NCBI RefSeq assembly: GCF_003173735.1
Contig: NZ_CP029551.1
Location: forward strand, 2,752,001 to 2,816,000
Direction of reading: 5' to 3'
Source of the DNA: Methylobacterium radiodurans
GTDB lineage: Bacteria > Pseudomonadota > Alphaproteobacteria > Rhizobiales > Beijerinckiaceae
Length of the DNA stretch: 64,000 nucleotides
A model generated the notes under the pieces. The model searched no databases. It saw only the letters and a list, made by a program, of their open reading frames with translations, and was not told where the DNA came from. The translations under genes were made by a program, and so were the position numbers. This document shows, one piece after another, positions 40,162 to 47,573 of this stretch (position 1 is its first letter; each line of letters opens with the position of its first letter).

Positions 40162-40257
40162 GGGGCATTTACCGGCCGAAAAGGTGAGAATGTCACCATT
40201 GGAGGTATTTGCCTTCCCAAAGGGTTGGAGTCAACCGTCAATGGTGATAAATGCCCC
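40162..40257. promoter_or_regulatory. Operator-like nested inverted repeats in the divergent control region
   Basis: GGGGCATTTA (40162-40171) is matched by TAAATGCCCC (40248-40257), and TCACCATTG (40193-40201) by CAATGGTGA (40239-40247). The two right-hand arms are directly adjacent. This lies between the excisionase-like gene (minus) and the XRE gene (plus), the place expected for a lysogeny switch. The right arm overlaps the first possible ATG (40251) of the XRE gene, allowing autorepression. Confidence 0.6.
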
Positions 40258-40259
40258 TT

Positions 40260-40496
40260 ATGACGCCGCTTCATTGCCGAATGGCCCGGGCCGCTCTCGG
40301 GTGGAGCACACAGGATCTCGCGAGAGAGGCGGCCGTCGGCGTGAACACGGTGAACCGGTTCGAGGCCGGGCAGGACGCGCGGATGTCGAGCGTCACCAAG
40401 ATGCAGAGTGCGCTCGAAGCTGGCGGCGTGATCCTGATCGAGGAGAACGGGGAGGGGCCTGGTGTGCGCCTCCGGAAAGCACGAGAGGAGCCATGA
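40260..40496 (+). CDS. XRE-family repressor-like small protein
   Basis: 78 residues, essentially one helix-turn-helix domain: CRMARAALGWSTQDLAREAAVGVNTVNRFEAGQDARMSSVTKMQSALEAGGVILIEENG. It has the size and pattern of small phage/ICE XRE regulators. Two ATGs are possible (40251 and 40260); the second gives the usual N-terminus and leaves the operator arm free. Its stop overlaps the next start (ATGA), so it heads an early operon. Confidence 0.8.
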   Translation: MTPLHCRMARAALGWSTQDLAREAAVGVNTVNRFEAGQDARMSSVTKMQSALEAGGVILIEENGEGPGVRLRKAREEP

Positions 40497-40720
40497 CCAT
40501 GATCATCGCCGTCCCGAGCCACGTCATTGATACCGCCGTCAGCGCAGTCTTGAGCGCCACCCCGCGCCGGCGCCGCCTGACGCTGGCTGGCCAGTCCGCG
40601 GCCTTCATCGCGAATCTGTCGGAACAGGGATTTCCGGATCAGGTCGCGCGTGGCTACGGGATCTCGTTCGAGCGCGCGGTGCTCGCCCGGGTCGAGGCTG
40701 CCGGTGGAGGCCTGCAATGA
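40493..40720 (+). CDS. Hypothetical small protein
   Basis: 75 residues, soluble and helical (MTMIIAVPSHVIDTAVSAVLSATPRRRRLTL and on). No domain is recognised. A good ribosome site (GAGAGGAG) precedes the ATG, and both ends overlap neighbouring genes by four bases, which supports expression as part of the early operon. Confidence 0.65.
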   Translation: MTMIIAVPSHVIDTAVSAVLSATPRRRRLTLAGQSAAFIANLSEQGFPDQVARGYGISFERAVLARVEAAGGGLQ

Positions 40721-41172
40721 CCGATCCCCGCCTGCCCTTGTTCGCGGCGGCCGGCGTCGAGGTCGCGGAGCGGCCGCGCCCGCCGACTAAGCCCCGGCGC
40801 GCGCCGCAACCGCCTCCTCCGAGCCCGGCCGATCGCGCCGCGGCGGCGCGCGCCTGTGGGGCGCGCCGGACGCGCTCGGATGGCGAAGTCCGCCGCCGCA
40901 TCGGCGAGGTGCATTCGCAGCCCGCCCCGCAAGTCGTGGGATTTCCCCTAAGCCGGAATGCTGAGTTGCTGCAAAATACGCTCGAGCAACTGCCTCACCT
41001 ATATTCTCCAGAGTGGGACAAACTGCGATCGAAGGCCTACAGAAACACCGCGCACAAGCTGATAAGGCGTGGTATTCCCAACGATGAAGCATGGCGCTGT
41101 GCCAACGAGCTGGTCCACGCCGCCTTCCATATCCGGAAGGTCGAAGCCTACAAGGAGATGGGTATCAGATGA
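40717..41172 (+). CDS. DUF6074-like phage-associated protein
   Basis: 151 residues. A disordered P/R/A-rich N-terminal half (1-75) is followed by a helical C-terminal domain starting VVGFPLSRNAELLQNTLEQL and continuing AHKLIRRGIPNDEAWRCANELVHAAFHIR. This resembles DUF6074 (small alphaproteobacterial proteins found in mobile regions). Overlaps with both neighbours (ATGA junctions). Function unknown. Confidence 0.6.
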   Translation: MTDPRLPLFAAAGVEVAERPRPPTKPRRAPQPPPPSPADRAAAARACGARRTRSDGEVRRRIGEVHSQPAPQVVGFPLSRNAELLQNTLEQLPHLYSPEWDKLRSKAYRNTAHKLIRRGIPNDEAWRCANELVHAAFHIRKVEAYKEMGIR

Positions 41173-41930
41173 GAAGGCCCCTCAAGGGGGGCAGCGTAGC
41201 GCTAGACAAAGAAAGGCCCCCGCAGCAGCAACTACGAGGGCCCCAGAAACAAGTCCAGTACACTGCAAAAACACATAGCGCGCCGCTCGCCCGAAACCAA
41301 GAGCGTCCTGCCCGAAAGAGGCAGCCTCCGAGTGTTCTTCTGCCGGCACGCCTCAGGCGTCAGCAGATCACGCAGTTGCTCCTTGATCGCCACGGGGGTC
41401 CGTGCCGAACTGACGATGCTGAGGCATGGTTCGACGAAATCGCTATCCACATCGTCCTTTCCTGTCAGCCGCATACCGCTGAGGTCGTCGCCCGAGAATG
41501 GTGCTCGCGGTACATCCCCGACATGCCGCAAAACTGGATTGTTGCGACGCTCGAGCAGGTCCGGCAGATTCCGCCCTCCTACACGAGTCTGGCCATCGGT
41601 CGCCGCCTCAACCTGACCGCGGTAGAGAAGGCTCGCCTCGGCCTCACGCATATCGCGGCCACCGATCTGACTCCGGAACAGGTGTTGGACGCACATCGTG
41701 AGCGGGACCGCCTCAGAAAGGAGGCTCGACGGCGAGCAGAAGGCCGCCAATCACAAGCCCGATCCGCCTCTCGACTGAAGCCGTGGATCGAAGCTGGTTT
41801 CAACACGCGCCGGACCTGGGAGCGGCATGGAAAGCCAACGCCAGGCCCCCATTCGAACGCCTGTCGCAACTTCGTCCTCGGTACCTATGGTGGTAATGTC
41901 GAGGACCAAATTGCGACACCCTTAGCCTGA
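41169..41930 (+). CDS. Hypothetical protein of the early operon
   Basis: 253 residues, basic at both ends. The middle (about 60-200) is helical with HGGPCRTDDAEAWFDEIAIHIVLSCQPHTAEVVAREWCSRYIPDMP. The C-terminal part is Arg-rich and ends in a Trp/Gly segment (LKPWIEAGFNTRRTWERHGKP) that often occurs in Methylobacterium phage proteins. The ATG overlaps the previous stop. DNA binding is possible but not shown; no replication-initiator motif could be identified. Confidence 0.6.
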   Translation: MRRPLKGGSVALDKERPPQQQLRGPQKQVQYTAKTHSAPLARNQERPARKRQPPSVLLPARLRRQQITQLLLDRHGGPCRTDDAEAWFDEIAIHIVLSCQPHTAEVVAREWCSRYIPDMPQNWIVATLEQVRQIPPSYTSLAIGRRLNLTAVEKARLGLTHIAATDLTPEQVLDAHRERDRLRKEARRRAEGRQSQARSASRLKPWIEAGFNTRRTWERHGKPTPGPHSNACRNFVLGTYGGNVEDQIATPLA

Positions 41931-42489
41931 TACCAGCGTCGCTACGCAGCTGATCCGGCGCGCCTCGGGCGCGTCCGCGTCAGCGTCCTTGCTTGGGGCG
42001 CGGGAGTTACGGGGCCGAGGTTCTGACCTTGCCAGTTCAGCCCGAATCCCCGTGCGCGCACGCATGCGCGCACCCGCACGCGAGGCGCTGGGGCGCGTGA
42101 TCCTGCGACGTTAGCAGGCGCGCTCGCGCCCCCTTGAGGGGGGACGCGCGCCTGCTCACGCCTCACCCGCGCGGCTCGGCCTAGACAGGATCTGGGAGCC
42201 TCATCCTGAAGCCGGCGCCCCACTTCAGGGTTTTGCATGCCGCGCGTGCAATGATCCTGATCCCGCGGCCCTGCTGAACCCGGGCTGGCCGCGAGGGGAG
42301 CAAGCCTCGATCGCGCGCCTCCTCCGGGAACCGCGCCCCCGCCCTGGCCCGGCCGCAGAGGGGCTGCACCCTTCCAACGCTGACCCGCTGCCGTATGCAG
42401 ATCCTGTGGATAACCCAGGCTTTGTGCTTGCCGCCTGATACAGATCGGGCGCCTCCTCGTGCCCGATCAGCTGGAATCGTGCCTCGGCC
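41931..42489. other. Intergenic region between early and late-like genes
   Basis: About 560 bases without a supported gene. It contains alternating GC/GCAC-rich sequence near 42050-42100, a perfect DnaA box in reverse (TGTGGATAA, 42405-42413), and ends in an intrinsic terminator. Short open frames on the minus strand lack starts and family resemblance. Confidence 0.5.
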
Positions 42490-42516
42490 AGCCGCCCCGT
42501 TCGGGCGGCTTTTTCG
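42490..42516 (+). terminator. Intrinsic terminator
   Basis: Stem AGCCGCCC / GGGCGGCT with a short loop, followed directly by a TTTTT run. It ends a plus-strand transcript, probably that of the early operon, before the next gene at 42556. Confidence 0.85.
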
Positions 42517-42555
42517 TTCGATCCGCGATCCTTCAATCGACAGCCAGGAGTGGTG

Positions 42556-42807
42556 ATGACCGCACGCACCCTGCGACGTGCGCTCGATCAGGCGCGCGCA
42601 TCGATGGCGGCTGCCCGCCGCGCCGCGGCCAACCTCGGCGACACCCTTGCCGACGACCCGAACCTTGTTGGCGCGCTCGCGATCATCGACGTCATCGGCA
42701 ACGACGCCGCTGCCGTGACGAACAGTGTGCTCGATCGCGTGTGCCCCACCGAACCCGAGGACGCCGACGAGCCGCGGGTGCGCCCTCTGGGTTCAGCCTT
42801 GCACTGA
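42556..42807 (+). CDS. Hypothetical small protein
   Basis: 83 residues. The N-terminal half is a basic alanine-rich helix (RTLRRALDQARASMAAARRAAANLG), the second half acidic. AGGAG sits six bases before the ATG. No domain is recognised. It lies alone between the terminator and the packaging gene block. Confidence 0.55.
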   Translation: MTARTLRRALDQARASMAAARRAAANLGDTLADDPNLVGALAIIDVIGNDAAAVTNSVLDRVCPTEPEDADEPRVRPLGSALH

Positions 42808-43130
42808 GCCTGCTGACGCCACGCTCGGGCGATGACCCGTGGGGAGAGGGAGGCCGCGCGGGACGCCGGCTCATCGCAGGTCCGTGTCACGCATCCGCCG
42901 GCCTGCTGTCACGCGCGTGACAGACCAGGGCACACCCGCCGAATGTCTCACCTGCGCTCCTCGATGCTCCTCGCTCCCCTGGCCGCGGGGTCGGCCTGCG
43001 CCCCCCTACCGCCGCCCCCCTTAAGGGACCGTGGGGGCCTGCGCGGCCTCTGCGGCGCGGAAGGGCGCGCAAGTTGAGCGTTTTCGGCCCTTCAGAATCT
43101 TCACTTCCGTTTCCGTTTGAGGAGCCTTCC
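42808..43130. other. Regulatory-looking gap before the packaging gene block
   Basis: About 320 bases without a supported gene. It holds an 18-bp perfect palindrome (42906-42923), a half copy of it 20 bases upstream, and a less GC-rich stretch (43080-43130) that could contain a promoter for the following block. Confidence 0.5.
42906..42923. promoter_or_regulatory. 18-bp perfect palindrome, operator candidate
   Basis: CTGTCACGCGCGTGACAG is a perfect palindrome. A half-site TGTCACGC occurs at 42885-42892. It lies about 210 bases upstream of the Nu1-like gene. Dimeric regulators of the HTH type bind such sites; the protein is unknown. Confidence 0.5.
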
Positions 43131-43658
43131 ATGGACGTCTCGGGGCCAGAGCTGGCCACCATTCTGGACCTAACCGACCGGCAGATCAGAAGCCTTGCTG
43201 ATCAGGGTGTTGTGACGAAGTTGGACCATGGCCGATACGCTCTCGCCGGCAGCGTTCAGGGCTACGTGTCCTACAAGGTCCGAACGGAAGTAGCCCGGGT
43301 CACGAAAGACCCCGGCGAGGCGCGTGTTCGCGACCTGCGGGCCGACGAGATCGCCATGCGGCTTGAGGAGCGCTCGCGCGCGCTCATCAACGAGGCGCGG
43401 GCTGAAGCACTCGGCATCGTGGAGGAAATCTGCGGGCCGCTCCGCTCGGACCTGATGAGCATTCCCGCCCGGGTCACCAAGGACCTTGCGCTCCGCAAGG
43501 TCATCGAGACCCAAATCGACGGCGCCTTTGGAGTGGCTGCGAAGCGCGCCGCGGTTGCGGCCGCCGACGCGAGGGCCGGCAGTGGCGCCGCTGAGACCTC
43601 CCCCGCACCAAACCGCGCCGCCCGCCGGGCTGCCCGTCATGGCCGGCCGGCACGCTGA
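43131..43658 (+). CDS. Terminase small subunit, Nu1-like
   Basis: 175 residues. The N-terminal winged helix-turn-helix (MDVSGPELATILDLTDRQIRSLADQGVVTKLDHGRYALAGSVQGYVSY) is the arrangement of lambda Nu1-type DNA-packaging proteins. A long helical region follows (about 60-140) and a basic A/R-rich tail. GAGGAG precedes the ATG. No large terminase subunit gene follows, which is odd for a packaging module. Confidence 0.7.
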   Translation: MDVSGPELATILDLTDRQIRSLADQGVVTKLDHGRYALAGSVQGYVSYKVRTEVARVTKDPGEARVRDLRADEIAMRLEERSRALINEARAEALGIVEEICGPLRSDLMSIPARVTKDLALRKVIETQIDGAFGVAAKRAAVAAADARAGSGAAETSPAPNRAARRAARHGRPAR

Positions 43659-44019
43659 GCGCCCGCCCGCGCCTCAGGCGCGCGGGCGGGCCGCTGCCGT
43701 CGAGGCGCGGGCTGAGGCCGACCACGCGAGGGTCGCCAATCTGCTGATGCGCCGGCAGACGATCATCGAGATGCTCACCGAGACCGAAGCCGAGTTGCGC
43801 CGTCGGGGAGTCGAGGTGGATGCGATACGCGCACCCCTGGGCCTCACGCCCCAGGCTGATCACCGTGTGAGTGCCAGCGAGGCGGCCCGGATCATGCGGG
43901 TTACGAAGAAGACCATCCACCGTTGGGCCGCAGCCAGCGGATGCGGGTGGGTGAGCACGACCGGCCGGATGATGGTCGACCTTCCCGCCTTGCAGGAGTG
44001 GCGCGCGAGCCCGCGCTGA
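43639..44019 (+). CDS. Helix-turn-helix domain protein
   Basis: 126 residues. A charged coiled-coil-like first half (AAAVEARAEADHARVANLLMRRQTIIEMLTETEAELRRRG) is followed by a MerR/HTH_17-type domain (SASEAARIMRVTKKTIHRWAAASGCGW, then MMVDLPALQEW). The start overlaps the Nu1-like gene by 20 bases. It could assist packaging or regulate late genes; neither is shown. Confidence 0.65.
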   Translation: MAGRHAERPPAPQARGRAAAVEARAEADHARVANLLMRRQTIIEMLTETEAELRRRGVEVDAIRAPLGLTPQADHRVSASEAARIMRVTKKTIHRWAAASGCGWVSTTGRMMVDLPALQEWRASPR

Positions 44020-44096
44020 TCCGTGTCCCGAGATGTCTCGCGAAGGGGGGGTTTGTCGTCTCCCTCTACCAAGCGAGGCGCGGCACCATTGGCGCC

Positions 44097-44312
44097 ATGA
44101 ACCTGACGCGCCCTCACGCCGATCTGCAGCCCGCATCGCTCGCCGCGCACACCGAGCGCCTCGATGTGCCGGTGTCGCTCGCCCTGAAGCGAGCGATCGG
44201 CCGAGCCGCCGCCGAGCGCGGCATGCCGGTGGCCGAGCTGGTCCGCGAGGCCGTCGCGAGCCGGCTCCTGCAGGACGCCCAGGACCTCGCCGCCAACCGG
44301 GATGAGGCCTGA
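44097..44312 (+). CDS. Small ribbon-helix-helix-like protein
   Basis: 71 residues. The segment LDVPVSLALKRAIGRAAAERGMPVAELVREAVASRLL resembles a ribbon-helix-helix DNA-binding fold (beta strand, helix, helix), but it is short and the assignment is tentative. It is followed three bases later by the next small gene. Confidence 0.5.
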   Translation: MNLTRPHADLQPASLAAHTERLDVPVSLALKRAIGRAAAERGMPVAELVREAVASRLLQDAQDLAANRDEA

Positions 44313-44314
44313 AG

Positions 44315-44533
44315 ATGGCGGCCGATCATCCCGCGTTGGCTTGGGCCCAGGAGCAGGCCCAGAAGGCTGCCAGCTCCGTGAAAGATGCGATGTCGTCCGA
44401 GCAGCTTGACCGCTTTGTCGGACATCTCGCGACCGCGATCCTCGAAAACTTGGACGCCAGGAAGCGCGTCGAGCGGGAGATCACTCTCGACGCGCTCGCC
44501 CGTGACAGCGGCGCACGCCGGGCGGAGGGCTGA
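44315..44533 (+). CDS. Hypothetical small helical protein
   Basis: 72 residues, all predicted helix, charged (ALAWAQEQAQKAASSVKDAM, then EQLDRFVGHLATAILENLDARKRVEREITL). No domain is recognised. It sits tightly between its neighbours (gaps of two bases), supporting a real gene in the packaging block. Confidence 0.55.
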   Translation: MAADHPALAWAQEQAQKAASSVKDAMSSEQLDRFVGHLATAILENLDARKRVEREITLDALARDSGARRAEG

Positions 44534-44535
44534 TC

Positions 44536-45801
44536 ATGTCAGGCACGCACCTGGTGCGGATTGCCGAGGCGCTGTCGCGCCCGCTTCTGTTCCACCCCAC
44601 CAAGCTCGAGGTCATCCTCTCGGCGCTCGACGGCCGCCTGCCGGGCTTCGAGGTCGAGGCGCCGAGCCCGGAGGCGAGCCGCTTCGCCGGGCGGCGCGAC
44701 GATGGAAAGCCCTACCGCGTCGCCGATGGCGTGGCCTTCGTCCCGGTCGTCGGCTCGTTGGCAAACCGCGGCGCATATATCGGCGCGAGCTCCGGCATCG
44801 TCAGCTACGAGGGCATCGCCCTACAGATCCGGACCGCGAGCGCGGATTCGACCGTGCACGCGATCGTCCTCGACCTGGACACCCCAGGCGGCGAGGCCAC
44901 CGGCATGTTCCGGCTGGCGGAGCAGATCCGGCAGGCTCGCGCCAGCAAGCGAGTCGTGGCCTTCGTGGACGACATGGCGGCGAGCGCCGGCTACGGCATC
45001 GCCAGCCAGGCACACGAGATCGTCGTGTCGCCCACCAGCATCGTCGGCAGCATCGGCGTGGTCCTGGCCCACATCGACCGGCAGGCGGAGATGGAGAAGG
45101 CGGGCCGGAAGGTCACGCTGATCCATGCCGGTGCCAACAAGGTGGACGGCAACCCGTTCGGGCCGCTCTCCGATCAGGTCCGTGCCGATCTGCAGGCCGA
45201 GGTTCTGACGTTCTGGGGGCAGTTCCTCGCGACCGTCGCGGCTGGCCGGCCGAAGCTGACGGTCGAGAAAGCCCAAGCGACCGAGGCCCGCACTTTCATC
45301 GGTCAGGGAGCCATCGACGCCGGCCTCGCGGACCGGATCGGCACGCTCGACAGCGTCGTGTCCGATCTCGCGGCGCGCGTCCGCGGCACCAACCGACTTC
45401 CGACCACCCGCGCCGGGGCAGGCGTCAGCATCAGGAGCAGCAACATGGACGAGGACGAGAAGCGTATCCGCAGCGAGGAGCGGGAGCGCATTCGCGGCAT
45501 CGTGGGTAGCGCCGAGGCGGAGGGCCGCGGCTCCCAGGCGCTCGCGATGGCGCTGGAGACCAGCCTGTCCGCCGAGGAGGCTCGCGCCGTTCTCCGGGCT
45601 AGCCCGAAGGTCAGCGGCCGCACGAGCCTGGACGAGCGCATGGCTGGGCGGCAGGAGCTGAGCCTCGATCCCGACAAGGCGCCCGGCGCCGAGCGGCAGG
45701 AGCGACAGGCGGAGCGCGCGAAGGGCGTCGACCATGCCTCCGTCTATGCGGCTCGCCAGCAGCAGACCGAGGCCGCGCGTCGGGCCGAGGGCGGGCGCTG
45801 A
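44536..45801 (+). CDS. S49-family (SppA-like) capsid maturation protease
   Basis: 421 residues. The protease domain (about 60-290) has DLDTPGGEATGMFRLAEQI, the serine nucleophile in DDMAASAGYGIAS and a lysine in the SIGVVLAHIDRQAEMEKAGRKVTLIHAGANKVDGNP region. That pattern matches phage lambda gpC-type head proteases rather than membrane SppA, and there is no signal peptide. The C-terminal ~100 residues are charged and helical like a scaffold (gpC/Nu3-type). In a capsid it would cleave scaffold and portal-region proteins. Portal and major capsid genes are missing from the locus. Confidence 0.88.
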   Translation: MSGTHLVRIAEALSRPLLFHPTKLEVILSALDGRLPGFEVEAPSPEASRFAGRRDDGKPYRVADGVAFVPVVGSLANRGAYIGASSGIVSYEGIALQIRTASADSTVHAIVLDLDTPGGEATGMFRLAEQIRQARASKRVVAFVDDMAASAGYGIASQAHEIVVSPTSIVGSIGVVLAHIDRQAEMEKAGRKVTLIHAGANKVDGNPFGPLSDQVRADLQAEVLTFWGQFLATVAAGRPKLTVEKAQATEARTFIGQGAIDAGLADRIGTLDSVVSDLAARVRGTNRLPTTRAGAGVSIRSSNMDEDEKRIRSEERERIRGIVGSAEAEGRGSQALAMALETSLSAEEARAVLRASPKVSGRTSLDERMAGRQELSLDPDKAPGAERQERQAERAKGVDHASVYAARQQQTEAARRAEGGR

Positions 45802-46400
45802 TGCGCGCTCCCGCCGTTCAGCGTCGTCCTGCCCCTGATCTCTCGGTGGCGATCGGGGAGTTCGACGTGCTGCTCTCCCAAGAGAAAGCCGCCAGAGCTG
45901 CCTACGATCGAGCGCTCGCCGGCGTGCGACAGGCTCAGGCCGCGGTTCGCGAGGCTGAGGCCAAGCAGCGGCGGGCTGAGGGCATTGCTGCTGTTGCAGC
46001 CGCGATCGCGGCGGTAGCCGGTGCCAATGCGACGCTCTCGGCGGCCGCGGTCGAGGCGGAGAGCGCCGGTGAAGCGCTGGAGGCGTTGACCGGCCAGGTG
46101 AAGGTTGCGTGGCGCGACCTAGATGCGCGGGTTCGGCCAAGCTTGGTCGAGGCCGAGGCTGCTGCGGAGGCTGCGTTCTGTGATGCAGCGGTGGCCCTCG
46201 GTCGGGCGCGGGCCGAGCTGAACGCCATCCGCTCGGCGTTGGGCGGGATGATGGTCGCGCCCCTCCACATCCGAGCACCTGGCAACTCTGAGCTCAATGC
46301 AGCCAAGGTGCTGACGCACGTCACGTTCGACCTTCCGCATGTCGAGGACCTCGCGCGGCTGCGCGTCGAGATCGAGAGCCGCCGCAGCGGCGCCACGTAG
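45801..46400 (+). CDS. Coiled-coil protein, possible scaffold-like protein
   Basis: 199 residues, nearly all alanine- and glutamate-rich helix from about 20 to 145 (LLSQEKAARAAYDRALAGVRQAQAAVREAEAKQRRAEG and on). A short C-terminal domain ends EIESRRSGAT. The start overlaps the protease stop by one base. Position and composition suggest a scaffold or tail-chaperone role, but no family is recognised. Confidence 0.6.
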   Translation: MRAPAVQRRPAPDLSVAIGEFDVLLSQEKAARAAYDRALAGVRQAQAAVREAEAKQRRAEGIAAVAAAIAAVAGANATLSAAAVEAESAGEALEALTGQVKVAWRDLDARVRPSLVEAEAAAEAAFCDAAVALGRARAELNAIRSALGGMMVAPLHIRAPGNSELNAAKVLTHVTFDLPHVEDLARLRVEIESRRSGAT

Positions 46401-46524
46401 TTTCGGGGCGAAGCCTGACGGCGCCGCGGCCCGCCGAGCAACGGAAAGCCCGCCTCCCTGCCCCGTGACGAGCATCGAGGGTCAAGGCGGGCGCGGCCGC
46501 ACCCATCATCATTTTGGAGCTCCC

Positions 46525-46824
46525 ATGCGCGCGACCATCGAGATTTTCGCACCGTCTTCGGCCGAGACGCTCATTGCGACCGGCACCGTCGAGATCGGCT
46601 CTGCCGTCGTCGACCATGGCCCCAAGATCCCGGCCGAGTTCGTCGGCACGCCGCTGCGCGCCCGGCTCACCCTTAGCGGGGTCGCCACCAACGCCAAGTA
46701 CGCCGTCATCGGATCGGATGGGTCCCACTCCGGCATCAAGTCGCTGACGGGCGGGCACCCCGCGACGATTACCATGCGCGGTGGTGACAGCGTGCGCCTC
46801 GCGCCGCTCGGCATCAAGCTCTGA
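46525..46824 (+). CDS. Hypothetical beta-rich small protein
   Basis: 99 residues, soluble, predicted beta-rich (MRATIEIFAPSSAETLIATGTVEIGSAVVDHG and on, ending DSVRLAPLGIKL). TTGGAG precedes the ATG. The size and fold type would suit a head-decoration or tail protein, but there is no sequence evidence for that. A 285-base gap without a supported gene follows. Confidence 0.55.
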   Translation: MRATIEIFAPSSAETLIATGTVEIGSAVVDHGPKIPAEFVGTPLRARLTLSGVATNAKYAVIGSDGSHSGIKSLTGGHPATITMRGGDSVRLAPLGIKL

Positions 46825-47109
46825 GGCGCAGCTGTGCTGATCATCTGCAGCCCAATCGCCCAGCCTGCCATCGATAGGGCTAGAGGTGTCGCGGCTGCCG
46901 CCGATCGTTCTTTCGATGCCTGCAACGCCAGCCGATCCGTCCTGCCTTCGGCCGTGCTGAGGTCGACCGTTTACGGCGTCCCGTCGTTGAGCCTCCCGCT
47001 GCATCTCCGGGGCGTCAGCCCGCAGCCTAAACGGCCGCACCTCGCCATCCCCGACGCTCTCCCTCGCCCTGGCCAATCGGCCGGCCGGCCCAGCACGTAG
47101 GAGATCACC

Positions 47110-47487
47110 GTGCCGAACAAGGTCGTCAAGCTCGACAAGCCCATCACGGGGCACACCGTTATCCGGCAGCTCGAGTTCCGGGAGCCGAAGTTCCGCGACG
47201 TCATGGAGCTGGGCGACCCCTTCGTCTGGGTTCCGGCCGGCGAGTATCATCGCCGGGTCGACGACATGCCGACGATCGCGCGCTACGCCGAGCGCCTTTA
47301 CGTCGAGGGCGACAAGGCCGGCGACCCGCTGATCCTCGACGAGCTCGGCCTGCGCGACACCCGGAAGGTCCGCGAGGCCATCATCGATTTTTTCCGGGAA
47401 GGCGAGGCGGAGAGCGTGGCCTCGAACACCTCGCCCGAGACCTCGTCTTCGACGCCGGCTTCGACGCCGGATCGGTCGGCGGCCTGA
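47110..47487 (+). CDS. Phage tail assembly chaperone, short (zero-frame) form
   Basis: 125 residues in the unshifted frame. The first ~95 residues (VKLDKPITGHTVIRQLEFREPKFRDVMELGDPFVWVPAGEYHR and on to IIDFFREG) match phage tail-assembly chaperones such as Mu gp41-like proteins. After a slippery site at 47388 the zero frame degenerates into S/T/P-rich filler (ETSSSTPASTPDRSAA), while the -1 frame reads a better protein, so a frameshifted product is also expected. GTG start with TAGGAG upstream. It lies just before the tape-measure gene, the classic position. Confidence 0.8.
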   Translation: MPNKVVKLDKPITGHTVIRQLEFREPKFRDVMELGDPFVWVPAGEYHRRVDDMPTIARYAERLYVEGDKAGDPLILDELGLRDTRKVREAIIDFFREGEAESVASNTSPETSSSTPASTPDRSAA

Positions 47488-47570
47488 CCGTCAGCGAGAT
47501 CCTGTGGTGGTTCCGGGCAGCCGTCGATAACGCTGAGGCGAAGGCGGAGGCCGCGAGGAGGAGGGTATAG
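47110..47570 (+). CDS. Tail assembly chaperone, -1 frameshift fusion product
   Basis: Predicted 153-residue product: 95 zero-frame codons, a -1 slip on T TTT TTC (47388-47394), then 58 codons in the -1 frame. The extension includes DLVFDAGFDAGSVGGLTVSEILWWFRAAVDNAEAKAEAARRRV and stops with TAG at 47568. The -1 extension contains no ATG, GTG or TTG codon, so it cannot be an independently started gene. Many dsDNA tailed phages make a short and a fused chaperone by this mechanism, immediately before the tape-measure gene (here ATG at 47574). The fusion has not been shown experimentally. Confidence 0.75.
47388..47394 (+). other. Slippery heptamer T TTT TTC for -1 frameshifting
   Basis: The heptamer T TTT TTC follows the X XXY YYZ rule in the zero frame (GAT TTT TTC). 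After a -1 slip the next codon is CCG at 47394, which opens the 58-codon extension. Confidence 0.75.
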
Positions 47571-47573
47571 ACC

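Noticed and set aside
41232..41750. Minus-strand frame opposite the early-operon gene
   Set aside because: It lies wholly antisense to a gene with coupled start and stop codons and shows no motif.
42041..42100. Alternating GCGC/ACGC tract as a possible repeat array
   Set aside because: No regular unit or spacing; it is not a CRISPR array or iteron set.
42225..42569. Minus-strand frame upstream of the small gene at 42556
   Set aside because: No ribosome site; it crosses the intrinsic terminator at 42490-42516 and has no family resemblance.
46834..47100. Plus-strand open frame between late genes
   Set aside because: No family, poor codon pattern, Cys/Ser/Pro-rich content and no clear ribosome site.
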